From Oscillospiraceae bacterium (GTDB lineage Bacteria > Bacillota > Clostridia > Oscillospirales > Ruminococcaceae), in NCBI GenBank assembly GCA_021203065.1, contig JAJQBX010000014.1, forward strand, positions 50,150-93,697: a DNA stretch of 43,548 nucleotides, written 5' to 3'. Shown here in pieces: positions 1 through 7,740 of the stretch (positions are counted from its first letter, which is position 1; each line of letters begins with the position of its first letter). The notes under the pieces are model-generated. The model was not told the origin of the DNA. It made no database searches and saw nothing but the letters and a program-made list of their open reading frames with translations. The position numbers and the translations under genes are program-made.

Positions 1-180
1 TGTGGCGACAGCTACACCGAAGAAATCGAAGCGCTCATCCACGGCATAGATGAAGCCGTCACCCTCATATACTCTGTCTGCTCGTTTGTTGCAACGGAGA
101 TTGTCACGCAAGGGATGGGGGCAACGGTGAAGGAGGGGGTCTGGGGAGTGGTGATGAAGGTTTTGGAGATTTTGATGTGA
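1..180 (+). CDS. C-terminal fragment of an unknown protein (gene starts before the window)
   Basis: Frame 1 is open from the first base and ends with TGA at 178-180, giving 59 residues. The visible tail is mildly hydrophobic and probably helical (for example EEIEALIHGIDEAVTLIYSV), with two Cys residues and no motif I recognise. There is no start codon with a ribosome binding site inside the window, so this is taken as the 3' end of a longer gene. It points the same way as the uronate operon but is separated from it by about 220 bases and a possible promoter, so co-transcription is uncertain. It could also be a spurious open frame. Confidence 0.4.
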   Translation, partial: CGDSYTEEIEALIHGIDEAVTLIYSVCSFVATEIVTQGMGATVKEGVWGVVMKVLEILM

Positions 181-266
181 GTGGGGGGGACAGGATTGGC
201 TCAATGGTGCCTACTGTATCAAGATATTTCGCCAGATTGCCATCGCCGTTTGCCATCAGGAATTCT

Positions 267-350
267 TTAGATGACCTTGGGACAATCCTGCACCTCATCG
301 AAGATGATGAGCGTCTTTTCCGGCTCGATCTTCTGCCCACTGGCAAGCAT
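267..350 (-). pseudogene. Remnant of an AAA/DUF4143-type ATPase (Walker B segment)
   Basis: Read on the minus strand, 350 to 267 encodes 27 residues containing EKTLIIFDEVQDCPKV followed by a stop. This resembles the Walker B segment (LIFFDEIQ-CP) of the archaeal-type ATPase family with a C-terminal DUF4143 domain, common in Clostridia and Bacteroidetes. The rest of the ATPase (Walker A loop, sensor regions, DUF4143) is absent. After the stop a different minus frame stays open to about position 104, but I cannot match it to the family. I read this as a decayed gene relic. The family call rests on about 16 residues. Confidence 0.45.
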
Positions 351-368
351 TTTGATATATGGTATAAT
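341..368 (+). promoter_or_regulatory. Possible promoter of the uronate operon
   Basis: A perfect -10 hexamer TATAAT lies at 363-368, about 35 bases before the GH88 start. The hexamer 16 bases upstream (TGGCAA at 341-346) matches TTGACA at only three positions, so an activator may be needed or the match may be chance. No operator was identified. Confidence 0.35.
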
Positions 369-402
369 TAGCTTTAAAATCGATATAAGGAAAGGGAAGA
401 TT

Positions 403-1524
403 ATGGACATTTATGAAAATCTGAAATCGATTGAGGAAAAATTGCGGCGGGTCGCAGAGAGGAGTCGGGGGATTATTCCATACTCGACCGTTGACGGGCG
501 GTTCGACGACACTTCCAAGGGCGGCATCTGCTGGTGGACCAACGGCTTTTTCGGCGGGATGATGTGGCAGATGTACCACTTCACCGGCGAAAAGCTCTAC
601 CGTGAGCTGGCTGAGGAGATCGAGGAGAAGCTTGACGAAAACTTTATGATTCCGTCCGGGATGGACCACGACAGCGGCTTCAAATGGCTGCCGACGGCGG
701 TCGCTCACTACAAAACCGACGGTAATGGGAGGTCCTTTGACCGCGGACTTATTGCGGCGGAGAATCTTGCGGGGCGGTTCAATCCGAACGGCAGCTTCAT
801 CCGTGCATGGAACGATTCGGGCGACGGCTCAAGAGCGGGGACGGCAATTATCGACTGCATGATGAACCTGCCGCTTCTCTATTGGGCGACTGAGGTGACG
901 AATGACCCCCGTTTTTCGCAGATCGCAACCCGCCATGCCGATATGGCGATGGAGCATTTTATCCGTGAGAACGGCTCGGCGATCCATATTGGAATTTTCA
1001 ACCCGGAAACCGGTGAATTTCTCCGCTCCGACGGCGGTCAGGGCTATGCCACCGGCAGCTCATGGACTCGTGGGCAGGCTTGGGCTCTCTATGGCTTCAC
1101 TCTGAGCGCACTTTACACCGGCGAGAAAAAGTATCTCGAAACCGCAAAAAGAGTTGCCGACAACTTTATCTTCAGGATGGGTGAGCGCACCGGCATGGGA
1201 ATTCCTGTAGATTTCGACCAGCCGGACGACTGCATGCGTGAGGATTCCTCGGCGGCGGCAATTGCGGCTTGCGGGCTTCTGGAGCTTGGGAGATATGACG
1301 AGAAATATCACGATGCGGCTATTGAGCTTCTTGAATTCTTAACAGAAAACCGCCTCAGTCTGGATGAGGATAACGACTATCTTTTGTGGAACTGCGCCGA
1401 CAGCTTCTGGAGCAATCGCAGTCAGATGACCCTTATCTACGCCGACTATTTCCTGATTGAAGCACTCCTCAAGCTTGTTGGAAAGGATTTTCCGGTTTTC
1501 AGACCGACGGAGGGGATACAATGA
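403..1524 (+). CDS. Unsaturated glucuronyl hydrolase, glycoside hydrolase family 88
   Basis: 373 residues. GH88/GH105-type (alpha/alpha)6-barrel enzymes hydrate the 4,5-double bond of unsaturated uronic acid at the non-reducing end of oligosaccharides made by polysaccharide lyases, releasing a keto-uronate. Seen here: WTNGFFGGMMW near residues 40-50, HDSGF with Asp90, IIDCMMNLPLLYW with Asp151, and GSSWTRGQAWALYGF. Asp90 and Asp151 correspond to the catalytic pair Asp88/Asp149 of Bacillus sp. GL1 UGL, with a constant offset of two. ATG 403 is chosen over the upstream in-frame ATG at 271 because AAGGAAAGGGA lies just before it and family homology starts there. No signal peptide, so it is cytoplasmic and acts on imported oligosaccharides. 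First gene of the operon; its stop overlaps the next ATG (ATGA). The polysaccharide of origin (glycosaminoglycan, ulvan or other) cannot be told. Confidence 0.92.
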   Translation: MDIYENLKSIEEKLRRVAERSRGIIPYSTVDGRFDDTSKGGICWWTNGFFGGMMWQMYHFTGEKLYRELAEEIEEKLDENFMIPSGMDHDSGFKWLPTAVAHYKTDGNGRSFDRGLIAAENLAGRFNPNGSFIRAWNDSGDGSRAGTAIIDCMMNLPLLYWATEVTNDPRFSQIATRHADMAMEHFIRENGSAIHIGIFNPETGEFLRSDGGQGYATGSSWTRGQAWALYGFTLSALYTGEKKYLETAKRVADNFIFRMGERTGMGIPVDFDQPDDCMREDSSAAAIAACGLLELGRYDEKYHDAAIELLEFLTENRLSLDEDNDYLLWNCADSFWSNRSQMTLIYADYFLIEALLKLVGKDFPVFRPTEGIQ

Positions 1525-3179
1525 GAAAATATTACTATACCGAAGCCGATTTTTCAACCAAAAAGGCGGCGCAGGAAACGCTTCTTAAGCTTCTTGACCC
1601 GCTCAAGCCCTTTTACAGCGACGGCTGTGCCCGGCTCGACATCGGCGCAACGAGTGCGCACTATGACAACGAAACGGCTCAGATGGAGTCGTTCACCCGC
1701 CCGCTATGGGGGCTCGCCCCGTTCTGGATGGGCGGCGGAGTTGACTGGGGCTTTGAGAAAATCTACCAAAGAGGCTTTGCCTCGGGAACTGACCCCAAGA
1801 GCCCCGAATACTGGCGCAGCTGCCACGATTTTGACCAGAAATTCGTCGAGATGGCGGGGCTCGCCTATGCGATGCTCCTCTCTCCCGAAAAGGTCTGGGA
1901 ACCGCTTTCGGAGGAGGAAAAGGAGAACGTCGCCAGATGGCTCTGGGAGATAAATGAGCACGAATGCTGCGCCTGCAACTGGCAGTGGTTCGCAGTTCTC
2001 ACAAATCTTGCTCTCAAGGTCTGCGGTAAGCCATACAGCAAGGAGCGGATCGAGTCGGGGCTTGAGATGATGGAGGGCTACTACGACGCCGGAGGCTGGT
2101 ATTTCGACGGAAACGGCGGCGAAAAGGACTATTATAACCCCTATGTAATGCTTTCATTCGGGCTCATCTACGCCATGTTTATGGAGGACGAAGAGCCGGA
2201 GCGTTGCCGGATTTTCCGGGAAAGAGCAATACAGTTCGCCAAGGACTATCAGTACTGGTTTTCTGACGACGGTCCGTCGGTGGCATACGGTCGCTCGCTC
2301 ACATACCGGTTTGCGCAGTGCTCATTCTGGGGGATGGCTCTTCTCAGCGGGACGGAGGTTCTGCCTCTTTCCGTCGTAAAGGGGATCATCACCCGCCACC
2401 TCGCATGGTGGCTCAATCAGCCTATATGCGACAATGCGGGGATTCTCACCATCGGCTACGCTTATCCGAACCTGCAGATGTCCGAGAGCTATAATGCGCC
2501 CGGCTCGCCCTACTGGGCGACGATGGCGTTCGCATTCTTGGGGCTTCCCGACGACCATCCATTCTGGACGGCTGAGCCAGCACCGATGCCGGAGCTTGAA
2601 AGTCTTAAGTATCTTGAGAACGCAGGAATGCTACTGCAGAGGGGCAAGGGAAATGTGGTTTCGCTCGTTCCGGGGAGGAAGTTCGCCGACGGGCACAGCC
2701 ACACTCTTGAAAAGTATGCGAAGTTCGCTTATTCCTCAAGGTTCGGGTTCAGCGTTTCCCGCTCGTCGCTCACTCTTTATGAATGTGCGCCCGACAGCAC
2801 TCTTACCTTCGGGGTCGACGGGATTTACTACCCGAAGAGCGTCACCCTTAGCTCTTCCATAAGCGAAGAGGGGATCACCTGCACGTGGTCGCCGGTAAGG
2901 GGAATCAAGGTTGAAACCGAGATCCGTCCGACTGCGCACGGTCACATCCGGACGCACAAAATCACAAGCGAAATCTCCTGCAAAGCCTACGACACCGGCT
3001 TTGCGGTTACTGCTCCCGAAGCCTGCACCGTAGCTTCCCTCAGAGGCGATGGAAAATCGGAAATTCTCTATTCCGACCCGAACACCAACCTCATAAACCC
3101 GAAAACGATGATCCCGATGGCGGTCTATGAGATAAACGAGGGAACTAAGATTATTGAGACAGAATTTTGTTATTTATAG
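1521..3179 (+). CDS. DUF2264 family protein, probable uronide-active glycosidase
   Basis: 552 residues. The N-terminal two thirds match the DUF2264 family (Pfam PF10022): LLKLLDPLKPFYSDGCARLDIG, METS-like QMESFTRPLWGLAPFWMGG, NWQWFAVLTNLALK and DGGWYFDGNGGEKDYYNPYV-type aromatic and acidic loops of an (alpha/alpha)-barrel. From memory, DUF2264 proteins include the CAZy family GH154, with beta-glucuronidase activity described; this assignment should be checked. The C-terminal part (from about residue 360) is beta-rich, as is usual in the family. No signal peptide is visible, so it is probably cytoplasmic. The start ATG overlaps the GH88 stop by four bases, which indicates translational coupling and a shared substrate. 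A role in trimming uronic-acid-containing oligosaccharides alongside GH88 is inferred. Confidence 0.8.
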   Translation: MRKYYYTEADFSTKKAAQETLLKLLDPLKPFYSDGCARLDIGATSAHYDNETAQMESFTRPLWGLAPFWMGGGVDWGFEKIYQRGFASGTDPKSPEYWRSCHDFDQKFVEMAGLAYAMLLSPEKVWEPLSEEEKENVARWLWEINEHECCACNWQWFAVLTNLALKVCGKPYSKERIESGLEMMEGYYDAGGWYFDGNGGEKDYYNPYVMLSFGLIYAMFMEDEEPERCRIFRERAIQFAKDYQYWFSDDGPSVAYGRSLTYRFAQCSFWGMALLSGTEVLPLSVVKGIITRHLAWWLNQPICDNAGILTIGYAYPNLQMSESYNAPGSPYWATMAFAFLGLPDDHPFWTAEPAPMPELESLKYLENAGMLLQRGKGNVVSLVPGRKFADGHSHTLEKYAKFAYSSRFGFSVSRSSLTLYECAPDSTLTFGVDGIYYPKSVTLSSSISEEGITCTWSPVRGIKVETEIRPTAHGHIRTHKITSEISCKAYDTGFAVTAPEACTVASLRGDGKSEILYSDPNTNLINPKTMIPMAVYEINEGTKIIETEFCYL

Positions 3180-3191
3180 GAGGAAGATATA

Positions 3192-4034
3192 ATGGATATT
3201 CGTTATTCCGCAAATCAGCGTGATTTCAAACGTTACACCACAGAGGAGCTTCGAAACGAGTTTCTCATCCGGAATCTTTACCAGCCGGACAAGGTTGTTT
3301 CCGTCTACAGTCACGTCGACAGAATGGTAACCCTCGGCTGCATGCCGGTAAGGGAAACAGTTCCGATAGAAAAAGACATGGACGTATGGCACTGCTTCGG
3401 GACGGAATTCTTCCTTGAACGCCGTGAAATCGGAATCTTCAATATCGGAAACCCGGGCTCGGTGACGGTTGACGGGACGGCTTATCACATGGAAAACAAG
3501 GACTGCCTCTATGTAACAAGGGGAGCGAAAGAGGTCCTTTTCTCGAGCGACGATGCCGATTCTCCCGCAAAATTCTACATGGTTTCAGCACCTGCACACT
3601 GCTCCTATGAAACAAGGCTGATAAAAATCACCGACGCCGCAAAGCGTCCTCTCGGCTCAGCCGAAGCCTCCAACAAAAGGGTGATATATCAGTTTATCCA
3701 CCCGTCGGTTCTCCCCACCTGCCAGCTCTCGATGGGGCTCACCGCCCTTGAGCCGGGAAGCGTATGGAACACGATGCCTGCGCACACCCACGAGCGGAGA
3801 ATGGAGGTCTACACCTATTTTGACATCCCTGAGGGAAACGTCGTCTTTCACATGATGGGCGAGCCGCAGGAAACAAGGCACATCGTCATGCAGAACGAGG
3901 AGGCTGTCATCAACCCGTCATGGTCGATTCACGCAGGAGCGGGAACGAGTAACTACACCTTCATCTGGGCGATGGGCGGCGAAAATCAGGCGTTCGACGA
4001 CATGGACAACATCGCCATCACCGACTTAAGATAG
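3192..4034 (+). CDS. kduI: 4-deoxy-L-threo-5-hexosulose-uronate ketol-isomerase
   Basis: 280 residues, the usual length. KduI (EC 5.3.1.17) converts the 5-keto-4-deoxyuronate that forms from unsaturated uronic acid into 3-deoxy-D-glycero-2,5-hexodiulosonate. The cupin-like zinc site is intact: AHTHERRMEVYTYFDI gives His198, His200 and Glu205, and SWSIHAGAGTSNYTFIW gives His247. These match the E. coli ligands (His196, His198, Glu203, His245) with an offset of two. The C-terminal signature GGENQAFDDMD is present. AGGAGGA ends eight bases before the ATG, a strong ribosome binding site. It follows the DUF2264 gene by 12 bases and precedes the KduD-like gene by 9, so this is an operon position. 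Confidence 0.96.
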   Translation: MDIRYSANQRDFKRYTTEELRNEFLIRNLYQPDKVVSVYSHVDRMVTLGCMPVRETVPIEKDMDVWHCFGTEFFLERREIGIFNIGNPGSVTVDGTAYHMENKDCLYVTRGAKEVLFSSDDADSPAKFYMVSAPAHCSYETRLIKITDAAKRPLGSAEASNKRVIYQFIHPSVLPTCQLSMGLTALEPGSVWNTMPAHTHERRMEVYTYFDIPEGNVVFHMMGEPQETRHIVMQNEEAVINPSWSIHAGAGTSNYTFIWAMGGENQAFDDMDNIAITDLR

Positions 4035-4043
4035 GAGACTGCT

Positions 4044-4850
4044 ATGGAAGATATTTTGAAAAGCTTCTCCCTTGAGGGGAAGGTTGCACTTGTGACCGGT
4101 GCAACATACGGAATAGGCTTTGAAATTGCGGCGGCATACTCGAAAGCGGGTGCCAAAGTCGCCGTCAACGGGCACAACAAGGAGCGTCTTGAGAAAGCCG
4201 TAGAAGAGTATCATAAGCTCGGCATAGAAGTGAAAGCTTATCTTTGCGACGTGACGAATGAATTCGACGTCGCCGAAATGGTCGAAGAAATCGGAAAAGA
4301 CCTCGGCACAGTCGACATTCTCGTCAACAATGCAGGAATGATAAAGAGGATTCCGATGTGCGAAATGTCCGCCACCGAGTTCCGGGAGGTAATTGACGTC
4401 GACCTGACAGCTCCGTTCATAGTTTCGAAGGCTGTTCTTCCGGGAATGATCGAAAAGGGACACGGCAAAATCATCAATATCTGCTCGATGATGAGCGAGC
4501 TCGGGCGGGAGACCGTTTCCGCCTATGCGTCCGCAAAGGGCGGGCTAAAAATGCTTACAAGAAATATCGCCGCCGAATTCGGCGGGTATAACATCCAGTG
4601 TAACGGCATCGGTCCGGGCTATATCGCCACTCCCCAGACAGCACCCTTGCGTGAACCGGGTCCTGACGGCAGTATGCACCCGTTCGACAGATTTATACGC
4701 AGTCGCACCCCTGCCAACCGCTGGGGAACGACAGAGGACCTCACAGGACCGGCAATATTTCTCGCCTCCGACGCCTCCGACTTTGTCAATGGACAGGTGC
4801 TGTATGTCGATGGGGGAATTTTAGGATATATCGGGAGGCAGGAGAATTGA
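4044..4850 (+). CDS. kduD: KduD / gluconate 5-dehydrogenase-like short-chain dehydrogenase
   Basis: 268 residues. Short-chain dehydrogenase/reductase with cofactor motif TGATYGIG (18-25), NNAG (95-98) and catalytic Ser148, Tyr161, Lys165 (YASAKGG). Next to kduI, the expected reaction is reversible reduction of 3-deoxy-2,5-hexodiulosonate to 2-keto-3-deoxygluconate. The C-terminal half (GPGYIATPQTAPLRE, then TPANRWGTTEDL and VNGQVLYVDGGILGYIG) looks more like clostridial and Bacteroides proteins annotated gluconate 5-dehydrogenase than like E. coli KduD, so the name is partly from context. No KDG kinase or KDPG aldolase is in the window, so the pathway must continue elsewhere. The stop overlaps the next ATG (TGATG). 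Confidence 0.82.
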   Translation: MEDILKSFSLEGKVALVTGATYGIGFEIAAAYSKAGAKVAVNGHNKERLEKAVEEYHKLGIEVKAYLCDVTNEFDVAEMVEEIGKDLGTVDILVNNAGMIKRIPMCEMSATEFREVIDVDLTAPFIVSKAVLPGMIEKGHGKIINICSMMSELGRETVSAYASAKGGLKMLTRNIAAEFGGYNIQCNGIGPGYIATPQTAPLREPGPDGSMHPFDRFIRSRTPANRWGTTEDLTGPAIFLASDASDFVNGQVLYVDGGILGYIGRQEN

Positions 4851-6550
4851 TGAAAGTAATTATAATCGGCGGCGTAGCCGGAGGCGCAACTGCGGCAGCC
4901 CGACTCAGAAGACTTGACGAAAAGGCAGAAATTATCATCTTCGAACGCTCGGGGTTTGTTTCCTATGCAAACTGTGGGCTTCCCTATTATATCGGCGGCG
5001 TCATTGAGGATGAAAGTGAGCTTACCCTCCAGACTCCCATGAGCTTCTTCCGCAGATTCCGGATTGACGTCAGGGTTCACCATGAGGTCACTGCGATTAA
5101 TCCCGATGAAAAGACCGTATCGGTCACGAATCTTGAAACGGGCGAGAGCTTTCTCGAGAGCTACGACAGGCTCATCATCTCGACCGGCGCAAAGCCGTCT
5201 TTGCCGGACGTTTACGGCGTGAATCTCGACAGGGTTTTCACACTCCGGACGGTCGAGGACACCCTTAAAATCCGTGATTTTGTTGAAAAGAACCGCCCAC
5301 GCTCTGCCGTGATGGCTGGAGGAGGGTTTATAAGCTGCGAGCTTGCAGAAAATCTCCGTGAGATGGGTCTGGAGGTAACCATCGTCCAGCGTCCAAGGCA
5401 GCTGATGAACCCGTTCGACAGCGACATGGCGTCCTTTATCCACTCGGAAATGCGAAGGCATGGCGTCCGGCTTATGCTTGGGCGTACAGTCGAGGGCTTT
5501 GAGAAGACTCCCGGCGGCGTCAGCGTCCTCATAAAGGACTGCAAGCCGATTGAAGCGGACATGGTCGTCCTCGCAATCGGCGTCACTCCCGACACCCATC
5601 TTGCCCGTGAAGCGGGAATCAAACTCGGAATCAAGGGCAGTATTATCGTTAATGAGCGGATGGAGACGAGCATTCCCGACATCTATGCCGTCGGCGACGC
5701 TGTTCTGGTGAAGAATTTCGTGAGCGGGCAGGACACGCTCATCCCTCTCGCAGGTCCTGCAAACAAGCAGGGGCGGATTGCCGCCGACAACATCCGCGGA
5801 ATAGAATCAGGCTACAAGGGCAGTCAGGGAAGCTCCGTCCTGAAAATCTTCAACCTCACCGCCGCCGCAACCGGTCTTAATGAGACTGCGGCGAAGAAAG
5901 CGGGCTTCGACTGCGACAAGGTCATCCTCTCTCCGATGAGCCATGCCGGCTACTATCCGGGAGGAAAGCTGATGACGATGAAGGTGGTTTTCGAGAAGAA
6001 GACCTATCGCCTCCTCGGTGCGCAGATTATCGGCTATGAAGGAGTCGACAAGCGTATAGACGTTCTTGCGACCGCTATCCGTGCCGGAATGAATGCGGTT
6101 GACCTTAAGGACCTCGACCTCGCCTATGCTCCGCCCTATTCTTCCGCAAAAGACCCGGTCAACATGGCTGGCTATATGATAGACAATATCGCAAACGGCA
6201 TTGTAAAGCAGGGGTATATTGAGGATGTAAATTCCCTCCCCCACGACGGAAGTGTGACTCTTCTTGACACAAGAACTCCGGGAGAATTCGCCCGTGGGCA
6301 CATCGACGGCTTCATAAACATCCCGGTCGACGACCTCAGGGACAGGCTTCCGGAGATCAGCAGTGAAAAACCGGTCTACGTCCTCTGCCAGAGCGGTCTT
6401 CGGAGCTATATCGCCGCCCGGATTCTTTCGGGAAACGGCTTTGACTGCTACAATCTCGCCGGCGGCTACCGCTTCTACGACGTGGTGATGAATGATAGAT
6501 ATATGGCGGACGCATCTGCCAAATCTGATATGGTCGCATCACCACAATAA
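4850..6550 (+). CDS. CoA-disulfide reductase-like flavoprotein with C-terminal rhodanese domain
   Basis: 566 residues. FAD-binding VIIIGGVAGGATAAARLRR at the N terminus; a single redox Cys in YANCGLPYYIGG (Cys42), as in CoA-disulfide reductases and NADH oxidases; NAD(P)-binding MAGGGFISCELAENL near 155-170; DIYAVGDAV of the second FAD motif near 277; dimerisation domain; then a rhodanese domain from about 465 with LLDTRTPGEFARGHIDGFIN and active-site Cys513 (CQSGLRSY). This is the CoADR-RHD architecture, linked to reduction of CoA disulfides, CoA persulfides or polysulfide. ATG 4850 is preferred to TTG 4847 because it is a standard start with GGCAGGAG just upstream and gives the usual MKVIIIGG N terminus. 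It is coupled to kduD by TGATG, an unexpected partner for a uronate operon. Confidence 0.9.
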   Translation: MKVIIIGGVAGGATAAARLRRLDEKAEIIIFERSGFVSYANCGLPYYIGGVIEDESELTLQTPMSFFRRFRIDVRVHHEVTAINPDEKTVSVTNLETGESFLESYDRLIISTGAKPSLPDVYGVNLDRVFTLRTVEDTLKIRDFVEKNRPRSAVMAGGGFISCELAENLREMGLEVTIVQRPRQLMNPFDSDMASFIHSEMRRHGVRLMLGRTVEGFEKTPGGVSVLIKDCKPIEADMVVLAIGVTPDTHLAREAGIKLGIKGSIIVNERMETSIPDIYAVGDAVLVKNFVSGQDTLIPLAGPANKQGRIAADNIRGIESGYKGSQGSSVLKIFNLTAAATGLNETAAKKAGFDCDKVILSPMSHAGYYPGGKLMTMKVVFEKKTYRLLGAQIIGYEGVDKRIDVLATAIRAGMNAVDLKDLDLAYAPPYSSAKDPVNMAGYMIDNIANGIVKQGYIEDVNSLPHDGSVTLLDTRTPGEFARGHIDGFINIPVDDLRDRLPEISSEKPVYVLCQSGLRSYIAARILSGNGFDCYNLAGGYRFYDVVMNDRYMADASAKSDMVASPQ

Positions 6551-6584
6551 AACTAAAATAATTTCACGAAAGCGAGACATCACT

Positions 6585-7703
6585 ATGACTACTCAACACA
6601 TCCCATTTCGCTACGACTTTGTCGGGAGCTTTTTGAGACCATCGGCTTTGAAGAAAGCACGGCTTGACTTTGCTGACGGGAAAATTTCCCGGGAGGAGCT
6701 CACCTCGGTTGAGGACGAGGCTATCCGGGATCTCGTTTCCAAGCAGAAAGCACTTGGCTACCACGTCATCTCCGATGGCGAGTTCAGGCGTGCTACATGG
6801 CATCTCGACTTCATGTGGGGGTTCGAGGGCGTCGGTCACTCTCCTACGAAAACAGGTCTTCCGTTCCACGACGAAGCGGCGATGCTGGACGACACTTACC
6901 TCACCGGGAAGGTCAGGCTTTCTTCTCCTCACCCGTTTGTTGAGCATTTCAGGTTCTTAAGGCAGTTTGAAGACGAAAATACCGTCGCCAAGCTGACAAT
7001 CCCCGCTCCTGCACAGTTTTTGGAGCAGATGATCATGCCCTTTGCGGCTGAGAACACTGCCAAGTACTACTCAAGCTCCGTGGATCTCATGGAGGACATC
7101 GCCGCAGGCTACAAGGCTTTCATCAAGGAGGTCTACGCCGCCGGCTGCAGAAATCTGCAGTTTGACGACTGTTCGTGGGGAATGTGCTGCGACCCGCTCG
7201 CAACCCTCTATTTCGGCACTGACGAAAAGGGCTTGCAGGACGTGATGGAGAAGCTCCTTAAGATCAACAATATGGCAATTGAGGGGAAGCCGGAGGATCT
7301 CAGAATCAACACCCACGTCTGCCGTGGCAACTTCCATTCCACATACGCAAATTCCGGAGCATACGATAAGGTCGCCTCCACACTCTTTGCCCGTGAAAAC
7401 GTCAACGCCTACTATCTCGAGTTCGACGACGAGCGTTCCGGCGGCTTCGAGCCGCTTAAGTCCGTTTCCGGCGACAAGATGGTGGTTTTGGGTCTTATTA
7501 CAACCAAATCCCCCGTTCTTGAGGACAAGGAGACGGTCATCGCCCGAATAAAAGAGGCGACGAAGTACCTGCCACTTGATCGCCTCTGCCTCAGCCCCCA
7601 ATGCGGCTTCGCCTCCTGCGAGATAGGAAACAAGCTTTCAGAAGAAGAGCAGTGGGCAAAGCTTAAGCTCGTAAGAGAGATAGCGGAGGAGGTTTGGGGG
7701 TAA
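6585..7703 (+). CDS. MetE C-terminal-domain-like (YxjG/YxjH-type) cobalamin-independent methyltransferase
   Basis: 372 residues, like the single-domain YxjG/YxjH methionine synthases rather than the roughly 750-residue MetE. N-terminal RYDFVGSFLRP and SDGEFRRATWHLDFMWGFEG are typical of the family. The zinc and homocysteine-thiolate ligands are all present: His244 and Cys246 in NTHVCRGN, Glu279 in YYLEFDDERSGG, Cys340 in LSPQCGFAS. The reaction is probably methyl transfer to homocysteine; the methyl donor in this subgroup is uncertain. ATG 6585 is used rather than the far upstream in-frame ATG 6492, which lies inside the flavoprotein gene; homology begins at the chosen start. The ribosome binding site is weak (CGAAAGCGAG). 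The gene starts 34 bases after the flavoprotein gene and may share its transcript; no T-box or SAM riboswitch fits in that gap. Confidence 0.88.
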   Translation: MTTQHIPFRYDFVGSFLRPSALKKARLDFADGKISREELTSVEDEAIRDLVSKQKALGYHVISDGEFRRATWHLDFMWGFEGVGHSPTKTGLPFHDEAAMLDDTYLTGKVRLSSPHPFVEHFRFLRQFEDENTVAKLTIPAPAQFLEQMIMPFAAENTAKYYSSSVDLMEDIAAGYKAFIKEVYAAGCRNLQFDDCSWGMCCDPLATLYFGTDEKGLQDVMEKLLKINNMAIEGKPEDLRINTHVCRGNFHSTYANSGAYDKVASTLFARENVNAYYLEFDDERSGGFEPLKSVSGDKMVVLGLITTKSPVLEDKETVIARIKEATKYLPLDRLCLSPQCGFASCEIGNKLSEEEQWAKLKLVREIAEEVWG

Positions 7704-7740
7704 AGTCTCTGTTACATACAAAGAAAGTGAAGTGACTGAA

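Noticed and set aside
104-346. Ser/Arg-rich 80-residue minus-strand open frame
   Set aside because: Biased composition and no ribosome binding site; only the other minus frame at 267-350 shows a family-like motif.
4619-5599. 326-residue open frame on the minus strand
   Set aside because: It lies across the junction of the KduD-like and flavoprotein genes, which have clear motifs and ribosome binding sites. The antisense product is low in recognisable motifs.
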